From Deltaproteobacteria bacterium (GTDB taxonomy: Bacteria; Myxococcota_A; UBA796; UBA9615), in the NCBI GenBank assembly GCA_023954745.1, contig JAGSHC010000031.1, forward strand, positions 1-36,876: a DNA stretch of 36,876 bases. The letters are read 5' to 3'. The translations under genes were made by a program, and so were the position numbers. The first letter of the stretch is position 1. Each line of letters begins with the position of its first letter. Positions 29,398 through 36,876 of the stretch are shown piece by piece. The notes below the pieces were generated by a model. The model saw only the letters and a list, made by a program, of their open reading frames with translations. It made no database searches and was not told the origin of the DNA.

Positions 29398-30015
29398 CTA
29401 CTTGCTCTTGTTCAGCTCGAGCTCGAGCTCGATGGTCACGTCCTCGCCGACCACGAGGCCGCCGGTCTCCAGGACGTTGTTCCACTCGAGGCCGTACTCC
29501 GTGCGGTTGACGGTGGTCTTGGCGGTGGCGCCGGACTTCGTGTTGCCCCACGGGTCGACGACTCCCGAGACCCAGTCGGTGACGTTCAGAGTGACCTCCT
29601 TGGTGGTCCCGCGCATGGTGAGGTCACCCACGAGATCGAACGACGTTCCGTCGGCGCCGACGTTGACCACCTTCTTGCTCTTGAAGGTCATCGTGGGGTG
29701 GTTGGCGGCGTCGAAGAAGTCGGGGCTCTTGAGGTGCTCGTCGCGCTTGCTGTTCTCGGTGGAGATGGAGGCGATGTCGATGGTGACCTCGGCCGACAGC
29801 TTCGTCAGGTCCTTGCCGTCGTAGTCGATGGTCGCCTCGACCTTGCTGAAGTCTCCGCGCACCCAGCTGACCGCGAGGTGCCGCACCTTGAAGCCCACGT
29901 GGCTGTGAGCGGCATCGATGGTCCAGGTGTCGGCCTGAGCGCTCGACGGAGCGAGGGAGACGAGGGAGAGCGCGGCAGCTGCAGCGACGGCGAGGGTGGT
30001 GCGAATCAGGGTCAT
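29398..30015 (-). CDS. YceI-family periplasmic protein
   Basis: 205 residues from an ATG at 30015 with a strong CGGAGG ribosome site. Signal peptide MTLIRTTLAVAAAAALSLVS ending near SSAQA, then the YceI lipocalin-like barrel: WTIDAAHSHVGFKVRHLAVS, VRGDFSKVEATIDYD, KLSAEVTIDIASISTENSKRD, EHLKSPDFFDAANHPTMTFKS, VGDLTMRGTTKEVTL. YceI proteins bind polyisoprenoid or other amphiphilic lipids in the periplasm. Length and motifs are standard. Own promoter likely upstream. Confidence 0.95.
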   Translation of the reverse strand: MTLIRTTLAVAAAAALSLVSLAPSSAQADTWTIDAAHSHVGFKVRHLAVSWVRGDFSKVEATIDYDGKDLTKLSAEVTIDIASISTENSKRDEHLKSPDFFDAANHPTMTFKSKKVVNVGADGTSFDLVGDLTMRGTTKEVTLNVTDWVSGVVDPWGNTKSGATAKTTVNRTEYGLEWNNVLETGGLVVGEDVTIELELELNKSK

Positions 30016-30064
30016 GGCGACCTCCGTGTGTGTGTTCAGTGCGCCGGGGTGCGGCGACGAAGGA

Positions 30065-30092
30065 ATCCTAATTCGCCCATCTCGGATGTGAA
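30065..30092 (-). promoter_or_regulatory. Candidate promoter of the YceI gene
   Basis: On the minus strand TTCACA (30092-30087), 16-base spacer, TAGGAT (30070-30065), about 50 bases before the ATG. An 8-bp palindrome TTGCGCAA (30101-30108) sits just upstream of the -35 element and could be a regulator site. The rest of the 190-base divergent gap shows no clear promoter for the plus-strand gene. Confidence 0.4.
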
Positions 30093-30205
30093 TCCCACGC
30101 TTGCGCAACGTACTGGTGCGAAAAATGGACGAAACAGGATGAACCGGCCAAAACGCGGCCGACTTCGCCGCCGAGTACCCTCTGTACGGGAGCATCATTC
30201 GACCC

Positions 30206-32194
30206 ATGCCTCAGCAGAGCGACCCGGCCCGGCCCGATCGAGCGCGCGCCCTCGCGGTGTTGGGTGTGGTTGCGCTCACTGCCGCTCTGAATGCGCCGGC
30301 CCTCGCCCGTTGGTTCGACAATCCCGACGACTGGATTCACCTCGCCCAGGCCCAGGCCGTCCTCGCTGGTGACCCCGGGGTCCTGGGGCGAGTCCTGGTC
30401 GGGGACCCCGGTCTCGCCTCGCTCCGTCCGGTGCCGAAGCTCTTCTGGCTAGTCGACTACGCCGTGTGGGGCTGGTCCGCGGGCGGCTACTTCCTCACCA
30501 ACCTGCTGCTCCTCTGCGCGTTGACCGCTGGGGTCGCCGCTCTGGTGGCCCGAGTCACGGAGTCCGCTGGAGCCGGGGTCGCTGCGGCGTCCCTCGTCGG
30601 ACTCTCCGTCGCCACGAACCAGCCCATGTACTACCTCGCGGCGCGGGACGACCTGCTCGCGGCGGTCTTCAGCGTGGGGGCGCTCCTCGCTTGGGAGCGG
30701 GGCAGGGAGCGCCTGCGTGGGCGCTCCCTCGCCGCGGCGCTCACGCTGTTCGCGCTGCTGTGCAAGCCCTCGGGAATCCTGATTCCAGTGGCGATGCTGG
30801 CCCTCGATCCGCGGGGGGGACTGCGCGCGCGTCTGGGTCGGCTGGCCCCGGTGCTCGCCGCCGTCGGTCTTTACGGCGTGATGCTCGTGGCAGCCATCGG
30901 CCTCGATCTCTCGAGACTGATGGCTGGCGGCGCCCCCTGGCAGCCGCTCGTCGCCCTCAAGAACCTCGTGCTGCCGGTGGTGCTGCCCAGCCTCGCTCGC
31001 TCAGGTCGCGCCCCTTCGCTCGTGCACGACCTGCCGCGCCTCATCGCCCTCTCCCTCGTCGTCATCGCCTCACTGCGGACCTCGACGGACCGGCTTACCG
31101 GCGCGGGGCTGGTGGTGTGTGCGTCGGGCGCCTTGATGCACCTGCCGTTCCTGGGCACGGCCGAGTTCGTCCTTCAAGACAGCGGCCGCTACTTGCTCCT
31201 GGTGGTGGCAGGGGTTGGAATCGCCGTCGGCGGAGCGCTCGGGCGCATGCCCTCCACCGCGCGCAAGCCTCTCGTCTGGTCAGTCGTGGCCGCCAGCGTG
31301 TTTGGCTTCGCCCTCGGCGCTCTCCCTGGCCTCAGCAAGGACCTCGGCGCCAGTCGCGCGCTCTTCGAGAGCCTGACGGCGGAGCGGGACGCCGGCCACG
31401 GGATGGACGAGGTGTTCGTGGGCATCTCGTTGCCCGAGCGCGGGCTGCTCAGCTTCGTGACCTCGGAGGCCCTCGCGCGCGCACTGGCGGGGAGCCCCCG
31501 CTCCTTCATGCAAGGAACCGGCGCGTTGCTGCTTCCTTTGGGAGACCACGGCGAGATTCGGCTGTCCAAGGAGCGATTCCAGTCATCCCAGGTGGGCAAC
31601 GGCACGCTGTTGGTGGACCGGGGAGCGCTGCGGCCGACCTTCACGAGGGTCACCACTCCTCCCCCAGCCCGCGGCGAGGACCGAACCCTCGCTCTCGGCG
31701 CCGGATGGGGCTTTCAGCCGGACCCGCAGTGGCGCGCCACGCCCCCTCCCGTCGTGACCGACGACGGCGTCACAGTGCAGACACGCTCAACGCTGTCGTG
31801 GATCTCCCTGGGCCGCACCCTGTCGGCGATGGTGGTCCCGCCCAGTCATCTTGGGCGGTCGATCGAGCCCCTGGCCTCGTCCAGTGTGTGTGCCATCGAG
31901 CTCTCCCTGACGCTTGCCTCCGCGGCCGCTTCGCGAGGCCCCCGGGCCGCCCCGGGGACGCCAAAGCAGTTCGCGATGGTGATGTTCTCGGGGGACCAGA
32001 CCCCGGCTCACCCTGCGGATCACGCCCTCGTCGTGCCCCTCGGCGACACGAGGGACCGCCAGACCGTGCGGCTCGAGCTGGACTCCAGCCCGGGCTGGGC
32101 CGCGGTGCCGGAGATTCGCTGGCTGGGCCTGATGCCATCCAGCGTGCCGGCCCATGTGACAATCCATGAGCTCCGCCTGGTTGGCTGCCGCTGA
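30206..32194 (+). CDS. Multi-pass membrane protein, GT-C glycosyltransferase-like
   Basis: 662 residues. The N-terminal ~400 residues hold about ten transmembrane helices, with an acidic motif DNPDDWIHL (38-46) in the first extracytoplasmic loop. This matches the position of the catalytic acidic residues of GT-C (PMT/ArnT-like) enzymes that use polyprenyl-phosphate sugars. A second loop motif, YYLAARDDLLAAVFS (~142-156), fits the conserved helix pattern of the same group. The C-terminal ~270 residues are a soluble domain, probably periplasmic, with beta-rich character. Converges (31-base gap) with the epimerase and radical SAM-GT2 unit, so the three may serve the same glycan. Donor and acceptor unknown. 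Confidence 0.65.
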   Translation: MPQQSDPARPDRARALAVLGVVALTAALNAPALARWFDNPDDWIHLAQAQAVLAGDPGVLGRVLVGDPGLASLRPVPKLFWLVDYAVWGWSAGGYFLTNLLLLCALTAGVAALVARVTESAGAGVAAASLVGLSVATNQPMYYLAARDDLLAAVFSVGALLAWERGRERLRGRSLAAALTLFALLCKPSGILIPVAMLALDPRGGLRARLGRLAPVLAAVGLYGVMLVAAIGLDLSRLMAGGAPWQPLVALKNLVLPVVLPSLARSGRAPSLVHDLPRLIALSLVVIASLRTSTDRLTGAGLVVCASGALMHLPFLGTAEFVLQDSGRYLLLVVAGVGIAVGGALGRMPSTARKPLVWSVVAASVFGFALGALPGLSKDLGASRALFESLTAERDAGHGMDEVFVGISLPERGLLSFVTSEALARALAGSPRSFMQGTGALLLPLGDHGEIRLSKERFQSSQVGNGTLLVDRGALRPTFTRVTTPPPARGEDRTLALGAGWGFQPDPQWRATPPPVVTDDGVTVQTRSTLSWISLGRTLSAMVVPPSHLGRSIEPLASSSVCAIELSLTLASAAASRGPRAAPGTPKQFAMVMFSGDQTPAHPADHALVVPLGDTRDRQTVRLELDSSPGWAAVPEIRWLGLMPSSVPAHVTIHELRLVGCR

Positions 32195-32225
32195 GTCGGG
32201 GCCCGGGCCGGCCGGAGGTCCGCCC

Positions 32226-33242
32226 TCAGTCGATGCCGAGCAGCCGCTTCAGGCCCACTTCGGGACCGGTCGTGGGAGCCCACCCGTAAGCCGCAGTCGT
32301 CGCAGAGACGTCGGTCACGAAGACCTTCTGGTCGCCAGAGCGCTCGTCGAGGAAGCTCATGTTGGCCGTCTTCCCGCTCAGCCGCTCCAGAGCGCGCACC
32401 ACCTCGAGGAGCGAGCGCGAGCTGGCCGCGCTCCCCCCGACGTTGAGGGTGCAGCCCACCGTGGGAGCCGGTCCGTCGACGATGCGCAGGTACAGGTCGA
32501 CGAGGTCGTCCACGAACAGCATGTCGCGGGTCGTCTTGCCGTCGCCGAAGATGCGCAGCGGCAGGCCCTCGGTGACGGCCTTGCCGAACCACGCCACCCA
32601 GCCCTGGTCTTCTTGCTGGCTCTGGCGGGGTCCGTAGATGCACGAAGCGCGCAGGACGACGGTCTCCATCCCCCAGGTGCGGGCGGCGTCGCGGAAGTAG
32701 GCCTCGCCGGTGCCCTTGCTGACTCCGTAGGGGGTCTGCGGGTCGAAGGGGCGGTCGTTGCCGATGCCCTCGGGCATTCCGATGAGGCGGAGGCGGTCGC
32801 CGGCGGGATCGGGCTCGAAGCCGAGGTCTTCCAGTCCGCCGTAGACCTTGTTGGACGACATGTAGAGGCAGCGTGCCTTGGGGCAGAAGCGCCGCGCCGC
32901 CTCGATGACGTGAAAGGACCCAAGGGCGTTCACCGCGAAGTCGCGGGCGGGGTCCTCCATCGACCAGGTCACGGCGACCTGAGCAGCCAGGTGGTAGACG
33001 GCATCGAGGGGTGCCGCTTCGCAGTGACGGCCGAAGGCGGCTCGGACAAAGTCGCCGTCGACGATGTCGCCGATCTCGGTGTGCAGCGCGCCGCCGAGCT
33101 GGCGGGTCGCATCGAGGCGCTCGGTGGAGCCGGGTCGGGACAGGTCGTCGATCACCACGACTTCGTCGCCGCGGGCGAGCAAGGCGCGGACCAGGGTCGT
33201 CCCGATGAAACCAGCCCCGCCGGTGACCATGATGCGGCTCAT
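32226..33242 (-). CDS. NAD-dependent epimerase/dehydratase, CDP-tyvelose (paratose) 2-epimerase-like
   Basis: 338 residues from the ATG at 33242, which overlaps the stop of the radical SAM-GT2 gene (ATGA) and has GGGGAG upstream. Extended SDR: NAD motif GGAGFIG (8-14), active-site S129/S130 and YGVSK (Y172, K176). Several segments fit the RfbE/Tyv family, which interconverts CDP-paratose and CDP-tyvelose: AQVAVTWSMEDPARDF, YMSSNKVYG (127-135), QEDQGWVAWFGKAV and RSGDQKVFVTDV. This points to a nucleotide-sugar 2-epimerase making a deoxy- or unusual hexose; UDP-glucose 4-epimerase-like activity cannot be excluded. Strict coupling to the fused enzyme suggests a joint glycan pathway. Confidence 0.85.
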   Translation of the reverse strand: MSRIMVTGGAGFIGTTLVRALLARGDEVVVIDDLSRPGSTERLDATRQLGGALHTEIGDIVDGDFVRAAFGRHCEAAPLDAVYHLAAQVAVTWSMEDPARDFAVNALGSFHVIEAARRFCPKARCLYMSSNKVYGGLEDLGFEPDPAGDRLRLIGMPEGIGNDRPFDPQTPYGVSKGTGEAYFRDAARTWGMETVVLRASCIYGPRQSQQEDQGWVAWFGKAVTEGLPLRIFGDGKTTRDMLFVDDLVDLYLRIVDGPAPTVGCTLNVGGSAASSRSLLEVVRALERLSGKTANMSFLDERSGDQKVFVTDVSATTAAYGWAPTTGPEVGLKRLLGID

Positions 33243-35668
33243 CGGGCGGTCTCCCCGGACGTCGTCATGCGCTGCAGCGTGCGCTGCCACCGACAGTGCT
33301 CCATGTCCTGCTCGAACTCCGAGAACGCCTCGCCAACCCACTCGGCGCCTACCCGGCGTCGGCCAAGGAGCTTGCGTCGCTCGTCAAGGGTGCGGGTGGC
33401 CGACGAGGCTCCCGCCGCGAAGCCGCGCAACAGGCCCGCTGGCGAACGTCCACGGCGTGCACCGCGCCACAGATCTGCTGCCAGTTCGAGCGCCAGGGGA
33501 GCAGCCGCTGCCTGCCAATTCTCCCGCGGGAGGGTCTTGAGGAGCATGCGGACACGACCCTGGGCCCAGCGCTCAGCGGCGACGGGGTCCGACAGCGCGT
33601 CGTGCTCGGCGAGCAGCGAGGTGTCCTCGAGCAACTCCACCCCGGGGCCGGCGGCAAACCAGGCCCGGTAGCCGAGGAGCAGCCCGCGTACACCGAGGTC
33701 CGCGTCCGCGAGCTCGAAGGGCAGGTCGGGGTCGAATCCCCCGGAGTCCTCGAGGAGGGCGCGCGAGAAGAGCCCCGCCCGGGAGGAGACGGCGGCGACG
33801 GTTGCGTCGTCGTGGCCCTCCGGCCGCGCGGTGAGCACCCGCCCCCAGCGAGAGACGGAGAGCGCCGAGGACACCGCCGGTGACGAGAGCCCTGCATTCG
33901 CCGCGACGTGCAGGGGAACCGCGAGGGCACCGGCGTCGGGATGGCGTCGGCTGGCGTCCAGGACCGACTCGAGCCAGCCGGGGCGGGGCAGGGCCCCCGA
34001 GTGAAACAGTGCGATCCACCGCCCGGTGCACGCAGGCGCCACGCGGTTGGCCATGGCGGCCAACGGCTCCCCCGGGTCCGCGTCCACGAAGGTCGCCCAG
34101 TCGCAGACCGCGGCGGCCGCCGCTTCGAGGGACGGATCCGAGCGGTCCGCGACGATCACGATCTCGCGGGCCGGGCCCTCCTGAGCGAGCAGGGACTTGA
34201 TGGCCTGCTGCATCCACTCGGCCTGGCCGGCCCGCACGAGCAGTCCCGCGGAGATGCCGGACCCCCCGATCTCGCTGATGGGGATCTGCGGCGCGATGGT
34301 CGTGGGGCGCTCCCGCGTCTCCCAACGCCGGTGGATGCCGTGTACGAAGCTGATGATCTGCTCGGCCTCGAGGGCGTCGGTGCTGACTACGCCGGTGCGG
34401 TAGCCATCGAGGGCGTCGAAGTCGATGTCGCCCTCGGCCAGGCGTCCCTCGGCGATCATCTGGTCGTAGAACCGCGAGCCCGGGAAGGGCACGGCGATGG
34501 TGAACTGCGCCGAGTCCGGGTCGAGCTCGTACGCGAGGTCGAGGGTGCGCTGCATGGTGTCGAGGGTCTCCCCCGGCAGCCCGAACATGAAGGTGAGGTG
34601 GATGGCGACCCCCTGGGCCTTCGCCGCCCTCACCGAGCGACGCACCGCGTCCACGTCCAGGTTCTTCCCGATCTGCTTGAGCCGTGCCGTGTCCGCGCTC
34701 TCGACCCCGTACTTCACTGCCTTCAGCCCCGTGCGGGCGAGGGCTGCGTACTGGTCGGGGTGACAGGTGTCGGCGCGTCCCATGAAGGCCCAAGGAGCGT
34801 TGATCCCGCGGTCTTCGAACGCCTTGATGAGGTCGGCCGTGCGCTTCTTGCCGAGGTTGAACGTGTCGTCGTCGAAGTAGACGGACGCGTAGCCCTGCTC
34901 GAGCAACGAGGCGACTTCGTCAGCGACGGCGGCGGCGGAGCGCACGCGGTACTGATTGTCGCCATAGAGGATCTGTGGCCAGGCGCAGAAGTCGCAGGTG
35001 AAGGAGCAGCCGCGGGAAGCCCACATCTGCACCGAGGGGGCGGGAATTCCGCCGGGCAGATCGTGGTAGCGGTCCATGGGGAAGAGGTGGCGCGCCGGCA
35101 GGGGGAAGTCGTCGAGGTCTTCCTGACTGTGCTTGCGTCCGCCGTCCAGAATCTGGTTGCCTCGCCGCCAGATGAGTCCCGGGATGGCGTCCTTGGGGCC
35201 CTGGGGATCGTCGGCGAGGGTGCGCAGGAGGTCGCGCAACGTCAGCTCGAACTCCCCGACGAGGGTGCCTTCGATGAGCGGCAGCCCGGCCAGGAACTCG
35301 GTCCCGTACAGAGGCTTGTGTAGACCGCCGAGCACGATGGGGCCGGTGTAGCCCGCGTCTTCGCGCAGAGCCGCGACGGTGCGAATGTCTTCGGTGAGGG
35401 ACGGCGTGCTGATCTCCGCCATCACGAACTCGGGGTCGAACGCCTTCACCCGCTCGATGAATTCGGTGCGGCCGATGCGCTCGGCGCACGCGTCGATGGC
35501 CATGACCTCGTGCCCATCCTCCTCCAGAACCGCGGCCGCGTAGCCGAGCAGGAAGGGGAACGGCATATACGGCGACTCAGCCCGCTCCATGTGGGGCCAG
35601 CGAGAACCGGCGCGGACGCCGTACCAGCCGGGGCGGAGCCAAGGCGGATTGGTAAGAAGGACCCTCAT
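33239..35668 (-). CDS. B12-binding radical SAM enzyme fused to a family-2-like glycosyltransferase domain
   Basis: 809 residues from the ATG at 35668 (a longer frame upstream has no membrane or domain features). Domain order: cobalamin-binding-like Rossmann domain (~1-180; VLLTNPPW, LGYAAAVLEEDGHEVMAIDA, GPIVLGGLHKPLYG); radical SAM barrel (~215-450) with ASRGCSFTCDFCAW (C221, C225, C228), YFDDDTFN (264-271) and FMFGLPGETLDTM; then a GT-A-like region (~470-690). The latter shows the GT2 layout: QAIKSLLAQEGPAREIVIVAD, TGRWIALFHSGALPRPGWLE, and GGFDPDLPFELADADLGVRG. The metal-binding DxD expected in the FLDSDxxP position is HSG (556-558), so transfer may be lost or altered. A helical C-terminus (~695-809) follows. 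Coupled to a nucleotide-sugar epimerase by a four-base overlap. Confidence 0.88.
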   Translation of the reverse strand: MRVLLTNPPWLRPGWYGVRAGSRWPHMERAESPYMPFPFLLGYAAAVLEEDGHEVMAIDACAERIGRTEFIERVKAFDPEFVMAEISTPSLTEDIRTVAALREDAGYTGPIVLGGLHKPLYGTEFLAGLPLIEGTLVGEFELTLRDLLRTLADDPQGPKDAIPGLIWRRGNQILDGGRKHSQEDLDDFPLPARHLFPMDRYHDLPGGIPAPSVQMWASRGCSFTCDFCAWPQILYGDNQYRVRSAAAVADEVASLLEQGYASVYFDDDTFNLGKKRTADLIKAFEDRGINAPWAFMGRADTCHPDQYAALARTGLKAVKYGVESADTARLKQIGKNLDVDAVRRSVRAAKAQGVAIHLTFMFGLPGETLDTMQRTLDLAYELDPDSAQFTIAVPFPGSRFYDQMIAEGRLAEGDIDFDALDGYRTGVVSTDALEAEQIISFVHGIHRRWETRERPTTIAPQIPISEIGGSGISAGLLVRAGQAEWMQQAIKSLLAQEGPAREIVIVADRSDPSLEAAAAAVCDWATFVDADPGEPLAAMANRVAPACTGRWIALFHSGALPRPGWLESVLDASRRHPDAGALAVPLHVAANAGLSSPAVSSALSVSRWGRVLTARPEGHDDATVAAVSSRAGLFSRALLEDSGGFDPDLPFELADADLGVRGLLLGYRAWFAAGPGVELLEDTSLLAEHDALSDPVAAERWAQGRVRMLLKTLPRENWQAAAAPLALELAADLWRGARRGRSPAGLLRGFAAGASSATRTLDERRKLLGRRRVGAEWVGEAFSEFEQDMEHCRWQRTLQRMTTSGETAR

Positions 35669-35794
35669 TTCCGGGCCATGGAGTCTAGCCCATGGTCCCC
35701 GACATTCGCCGAGACAGTGACCAGGGCGTACCGGCGCACCCCCGGGAGGGAGCTCACCTCTGCTAAAGACGTCGGGTCGCGATTGGAGACCCTG

Positions 35795-36595
35795 GTGCAA
35801 AAGTCCGCGTGGTTGCTGAGCTTCGCAATGCTGTGTACAGCCTGTAGCCCCGGGGGGCGCGGTGGCGGGAGCGGCTTCAGCAGTGACGACGACGACTCCG
35901 GTTCGGACGACGACGACTCCTCCTCCCCTGACGACGACGACGCGACGAGCGACGACGACGACGCGACGAGCGACGACGACGACGACGCGACGAGCGACGA
36001 CGACGACGCGACGAGCGATGACGACGACGCCACGAGCGATGACGACGACGCCACGAGCACCGGATACCCCTGGGAGGGCGACGCCTTCTGCCTCGACTGG
36101 AGCTCAGTCACCTGGGTGAGTCCCTCCGCCGGGGTGGTCACGACGCTGAGCGGCCTCGGCTTCAACGTCACCGACTCGCCGCTGCTGCTCTCGCCCCTGT
36201 CCGTCGTGGGATCGACCATCGACGTGAGGCTCGCGGCGGCGACGGCGAACACGTGCAACCAGGACATCTCCCTATCTACCGCCGACGAGTCGGGGTCCTG
36301 GAGCGAGCCCACCTTCGACTTCGGGCCGACCGACCTCACCTTGCCCCTCGTGGTTGGCTCGGTGTCCCTCTACGACGTCGCGTTCGACGGTGACATCAGC
36401 AGCACGGGCACCCAGATCACCGGTTCATCCATCGAGGGCGAGCTGCAAGTCCCCAGCCTCGCGTCCTCGGCCTGTACCTTTGTCCTCACGTGCTTCCCAT
36501 GCTCGGGCGACGCGACCGCCGACTGCATCGACCTGGACGTCCAGAACGCCACGTGGAACAACGTCGGCGCCGGTCCGCTCCTCTCCGTCCCCTGA
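35795..36595 (+). CDS. Lipoprotein with Asp-rich linker, paralogue of the 27364 gene
   Basis: 266 residues from a GTG at 35795, chosen because GGAG lies six bases upstream and the signal segment begins at once. Signal WLLSFAMLCTAC gives a lipidated C17; the Cys at -3 is unusual for a lipobox. Residues 31-88 are DDDDSGS/DDDDATS units. The C-terminal domain (~90-266) matches the 27364 protein in several segments (SVTWVSPSAGV, SPLSVVGSTIDVRLAA, CFPCSGDATADCID) and likely has the same fold. Twelve bases before the next Asp-linker lipoprotein gene, so they form an operon. The 126-base divergent gap to the radical SAM-GT2 gene shows no clear promoter. Function unknown. Confidence 0.8.
   Translation: MQKSAWLLSFAMLCTACSPGGRGGGSGFSSDDDDSGSDDDDSSSPDDDDATSDDDDATSDDDDDATSDDDDATSDDDDATSDDDDATSTGYPWEGDAFCLDWSSVTWVSPSAGVVTTLSGLGFNVTDSPLLLSPLSVVGSTIDVRLAAATANTCNQDISLSTADESGSWSEPTFDFGPTDLTLPLVVGSVSLYDVAFDGDISSTGTQITGSSIEGELQVPSLASSACTFVLTCFPCSGDATADCIDLDVQNATWNNVGAGPLLSVP
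35885..36058 (+). repeat. Asp-rich coding repeat, 21-bp units (DDDDATS)
   Basis: Encodes residues 31-88. Several consecutive units follow a 21-bp period (four GAC, then GCG or GCC, ACG, AGC), with one 24-bp unit having five Asp. Confidence 0.88.
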
Positions 36596-36607
36596 CCCTG
36601 GAACCTC

Positions 36608-36876
36608 ATGCGCCTTCACACCCTGCTTCTTCTTCTCCTCCTCTCCCTCGCCGTCGGCTGCGGCACTTCGGGGCGTCTCGGCGGCGACCGGAGCAGTGAC
36701 GACGACGACTCTGCCGCGGGGAGCGACGACGACGACGCCGCGGGGGACGACGACGACGCCGCGGGGGACGACGACGACGCCACGGGCGACGACGACGACG
36801 CCACGGGCGACGACGACGACGCCACGGGCGACGACGACGACGCGACGGGCGATGACGACGACGCCACGGGCGACGA
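36608..36876 (+). CDS. Asp-linker lipoprotein, 5' part only (cut by window edge)
   Basis: Starts at the ATG 36608, twelve bases after the previous stop. The 89 complete codons encode the lipoprotein signal MRLHTLLLLLLLSLAVGC (C18), closely like LLSLAVGC in the 27364 protein, then GTSGRLGGDRSS and a linker of DDDDAAG and DDDDATG units that runs off the window end with no stop. This is the third member of the paralogous Asp-linker group in the second half of the window and probably carries a similar C-terminal domain beyond the edge. It is co-directional with and probably co-transcribed with the 35795 gene. Confidence 0.8.
   Translation, partial: MRLHTLLLLLLLSLAVGCGTSGRLGGDRSSDDDDSAAGSDDDDAAGDDDDAAGDDDDATGDDDDATGDDDDATGDDDDATGDDDDATGD
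36698..36876 (+). repeat. Near-perfect 21-bp coding tandem repeat (DDDDATG), open at window end
   Basis: After two early irregular units, at least seven consecutive units of GAC-GAC-GAC-GAC-GCC-(GCG/ACG)-GG(C/G) are seen. Low divergence between units suggests recent expansion by slippage or unequal recombination. Confidence 0.9.

Noticed and set aside
35510-35794. N-terminal extension of the Asp-linker lipoprotein upstream of 35795
   Set aside because: It would bury the lipoprotein signal behind ~95 residues and overlaps the opposing radical SAM gene; the GTG at 35795 has a good ribosome site.
35885-36876. Direct repeats that might look like a CRISPR array
   Set aside because: The unit is 21 bp, in frame with lipoprotein genes, with no unique spacers and no cas genes.
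1-36876. Mobile elements, prophage genes, tRNA or rRNA
   Set aside because: I looked for transposase DDE motifs, integrases, terminal repeats, cloverleaf structures and rRNA-like segments and saw none; gene content and codon style are uniform across the window.

Overview
The window looks like a chromosomal segment of a GC-rich Gram-negative bacterium with Myxococcota/deltaproteobacterial traits. Supporting signs are a secreted matrixin-type protease with a MYXO-CTERM-like tail (Cys, transmembrane segment, Arg cluster), an AgmX/PglI-like membrane-anchored protein, an F0 gene cluster (atpI-atpB-atpE) without the F1 genes, a c subunit made with a signal peptide, an Oar-like TonB-dependent receptor, and many lipoproteins, four of them carrying long Asp-rich 'DDDDxT' linkers. 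The placement is inference from gene content; no rRNA, tRNA or marker phylogeny is available here. I saw no insertion sequence, integrase, CRISPR array or tRNA. Coding density is very high: no gap exceeds 300 bases (the longest are 9510-9761 and 17213-17462), and many genes overlap by four bases (ATGA/GTGA/TTGA).

Layout. 1-2824 (minus): Asp-rich lipoprotein phosphatase, D-2-hydroxyacid dehydrogenase, partial SDR. 2909-4060 (plus): voltage-sensor cation channel, overlapped at its 3' end by a GyrI-like gene coupled to a DedA gene. 5202-9509 (minus): Oar-like TonB-dependent receptor followed by two overlapping lipoprotein genes, probably one outer-membrane operon. 9762-11812 (plus): secreted protein and matrixin/PKD protease. 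11957-12541: two zinc fingers joined by a histone-H1-like linker. 12569-14028 (minus): AgmX/PglI-like anchor and UppP. 14085-15451 (plus): a PTPS/QueD-fold protein without the usual catalytic Cys, coupled to a zinc-ribbon membrane protein. 15637-17212: atpI-atpB-atpE with a recognisable promoter and a strong hairpin at the end. 17463-19668: secreted LecA-like protein, then a radical-SAM/B12-like protein with no cluster cysteines. 19691-21408 (minus): RluA-type pseudouridine synthase and Lon-N-domain protein. 21454-25587 (plus): zinc-ribbon protein, Na+/Ca2+ exchanger-family protein, small Cys-rich lipoprotein, substrate-binding-like lipoprotein. 25726-27327: B12-binding radical SAM enzyme. 27364-30015: Asp-linker lipoprotein, a tandem pair of paralogous lipoproteins, YceI protein. 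30206-35668: multi-pass GT-C-like membrane protein converging on a two-gene unit, a radical SAM-glycosyltransferase fusion plus a CDP-tyvelose-epimerase-like enzyme. 35795-end: two more Asp-linker lipoproteins, the last cut by the window edge.

Much of the region serves the cell envelope: undecaprenyl phosphate recycling, sugar-nucleotide epimerisation, glycosyl transfer, outer-membrane transport and surface lipoproteins. The most unusual content is the radical SAM-GT2 fusion with its epimerase partner, the cysteine-free radical-SAM-like relative about 6 kb before the intact B12 enzyme, and the family of Asp-linker lipoproteins. Functional coupling between these separate units is not shown by the sequence.
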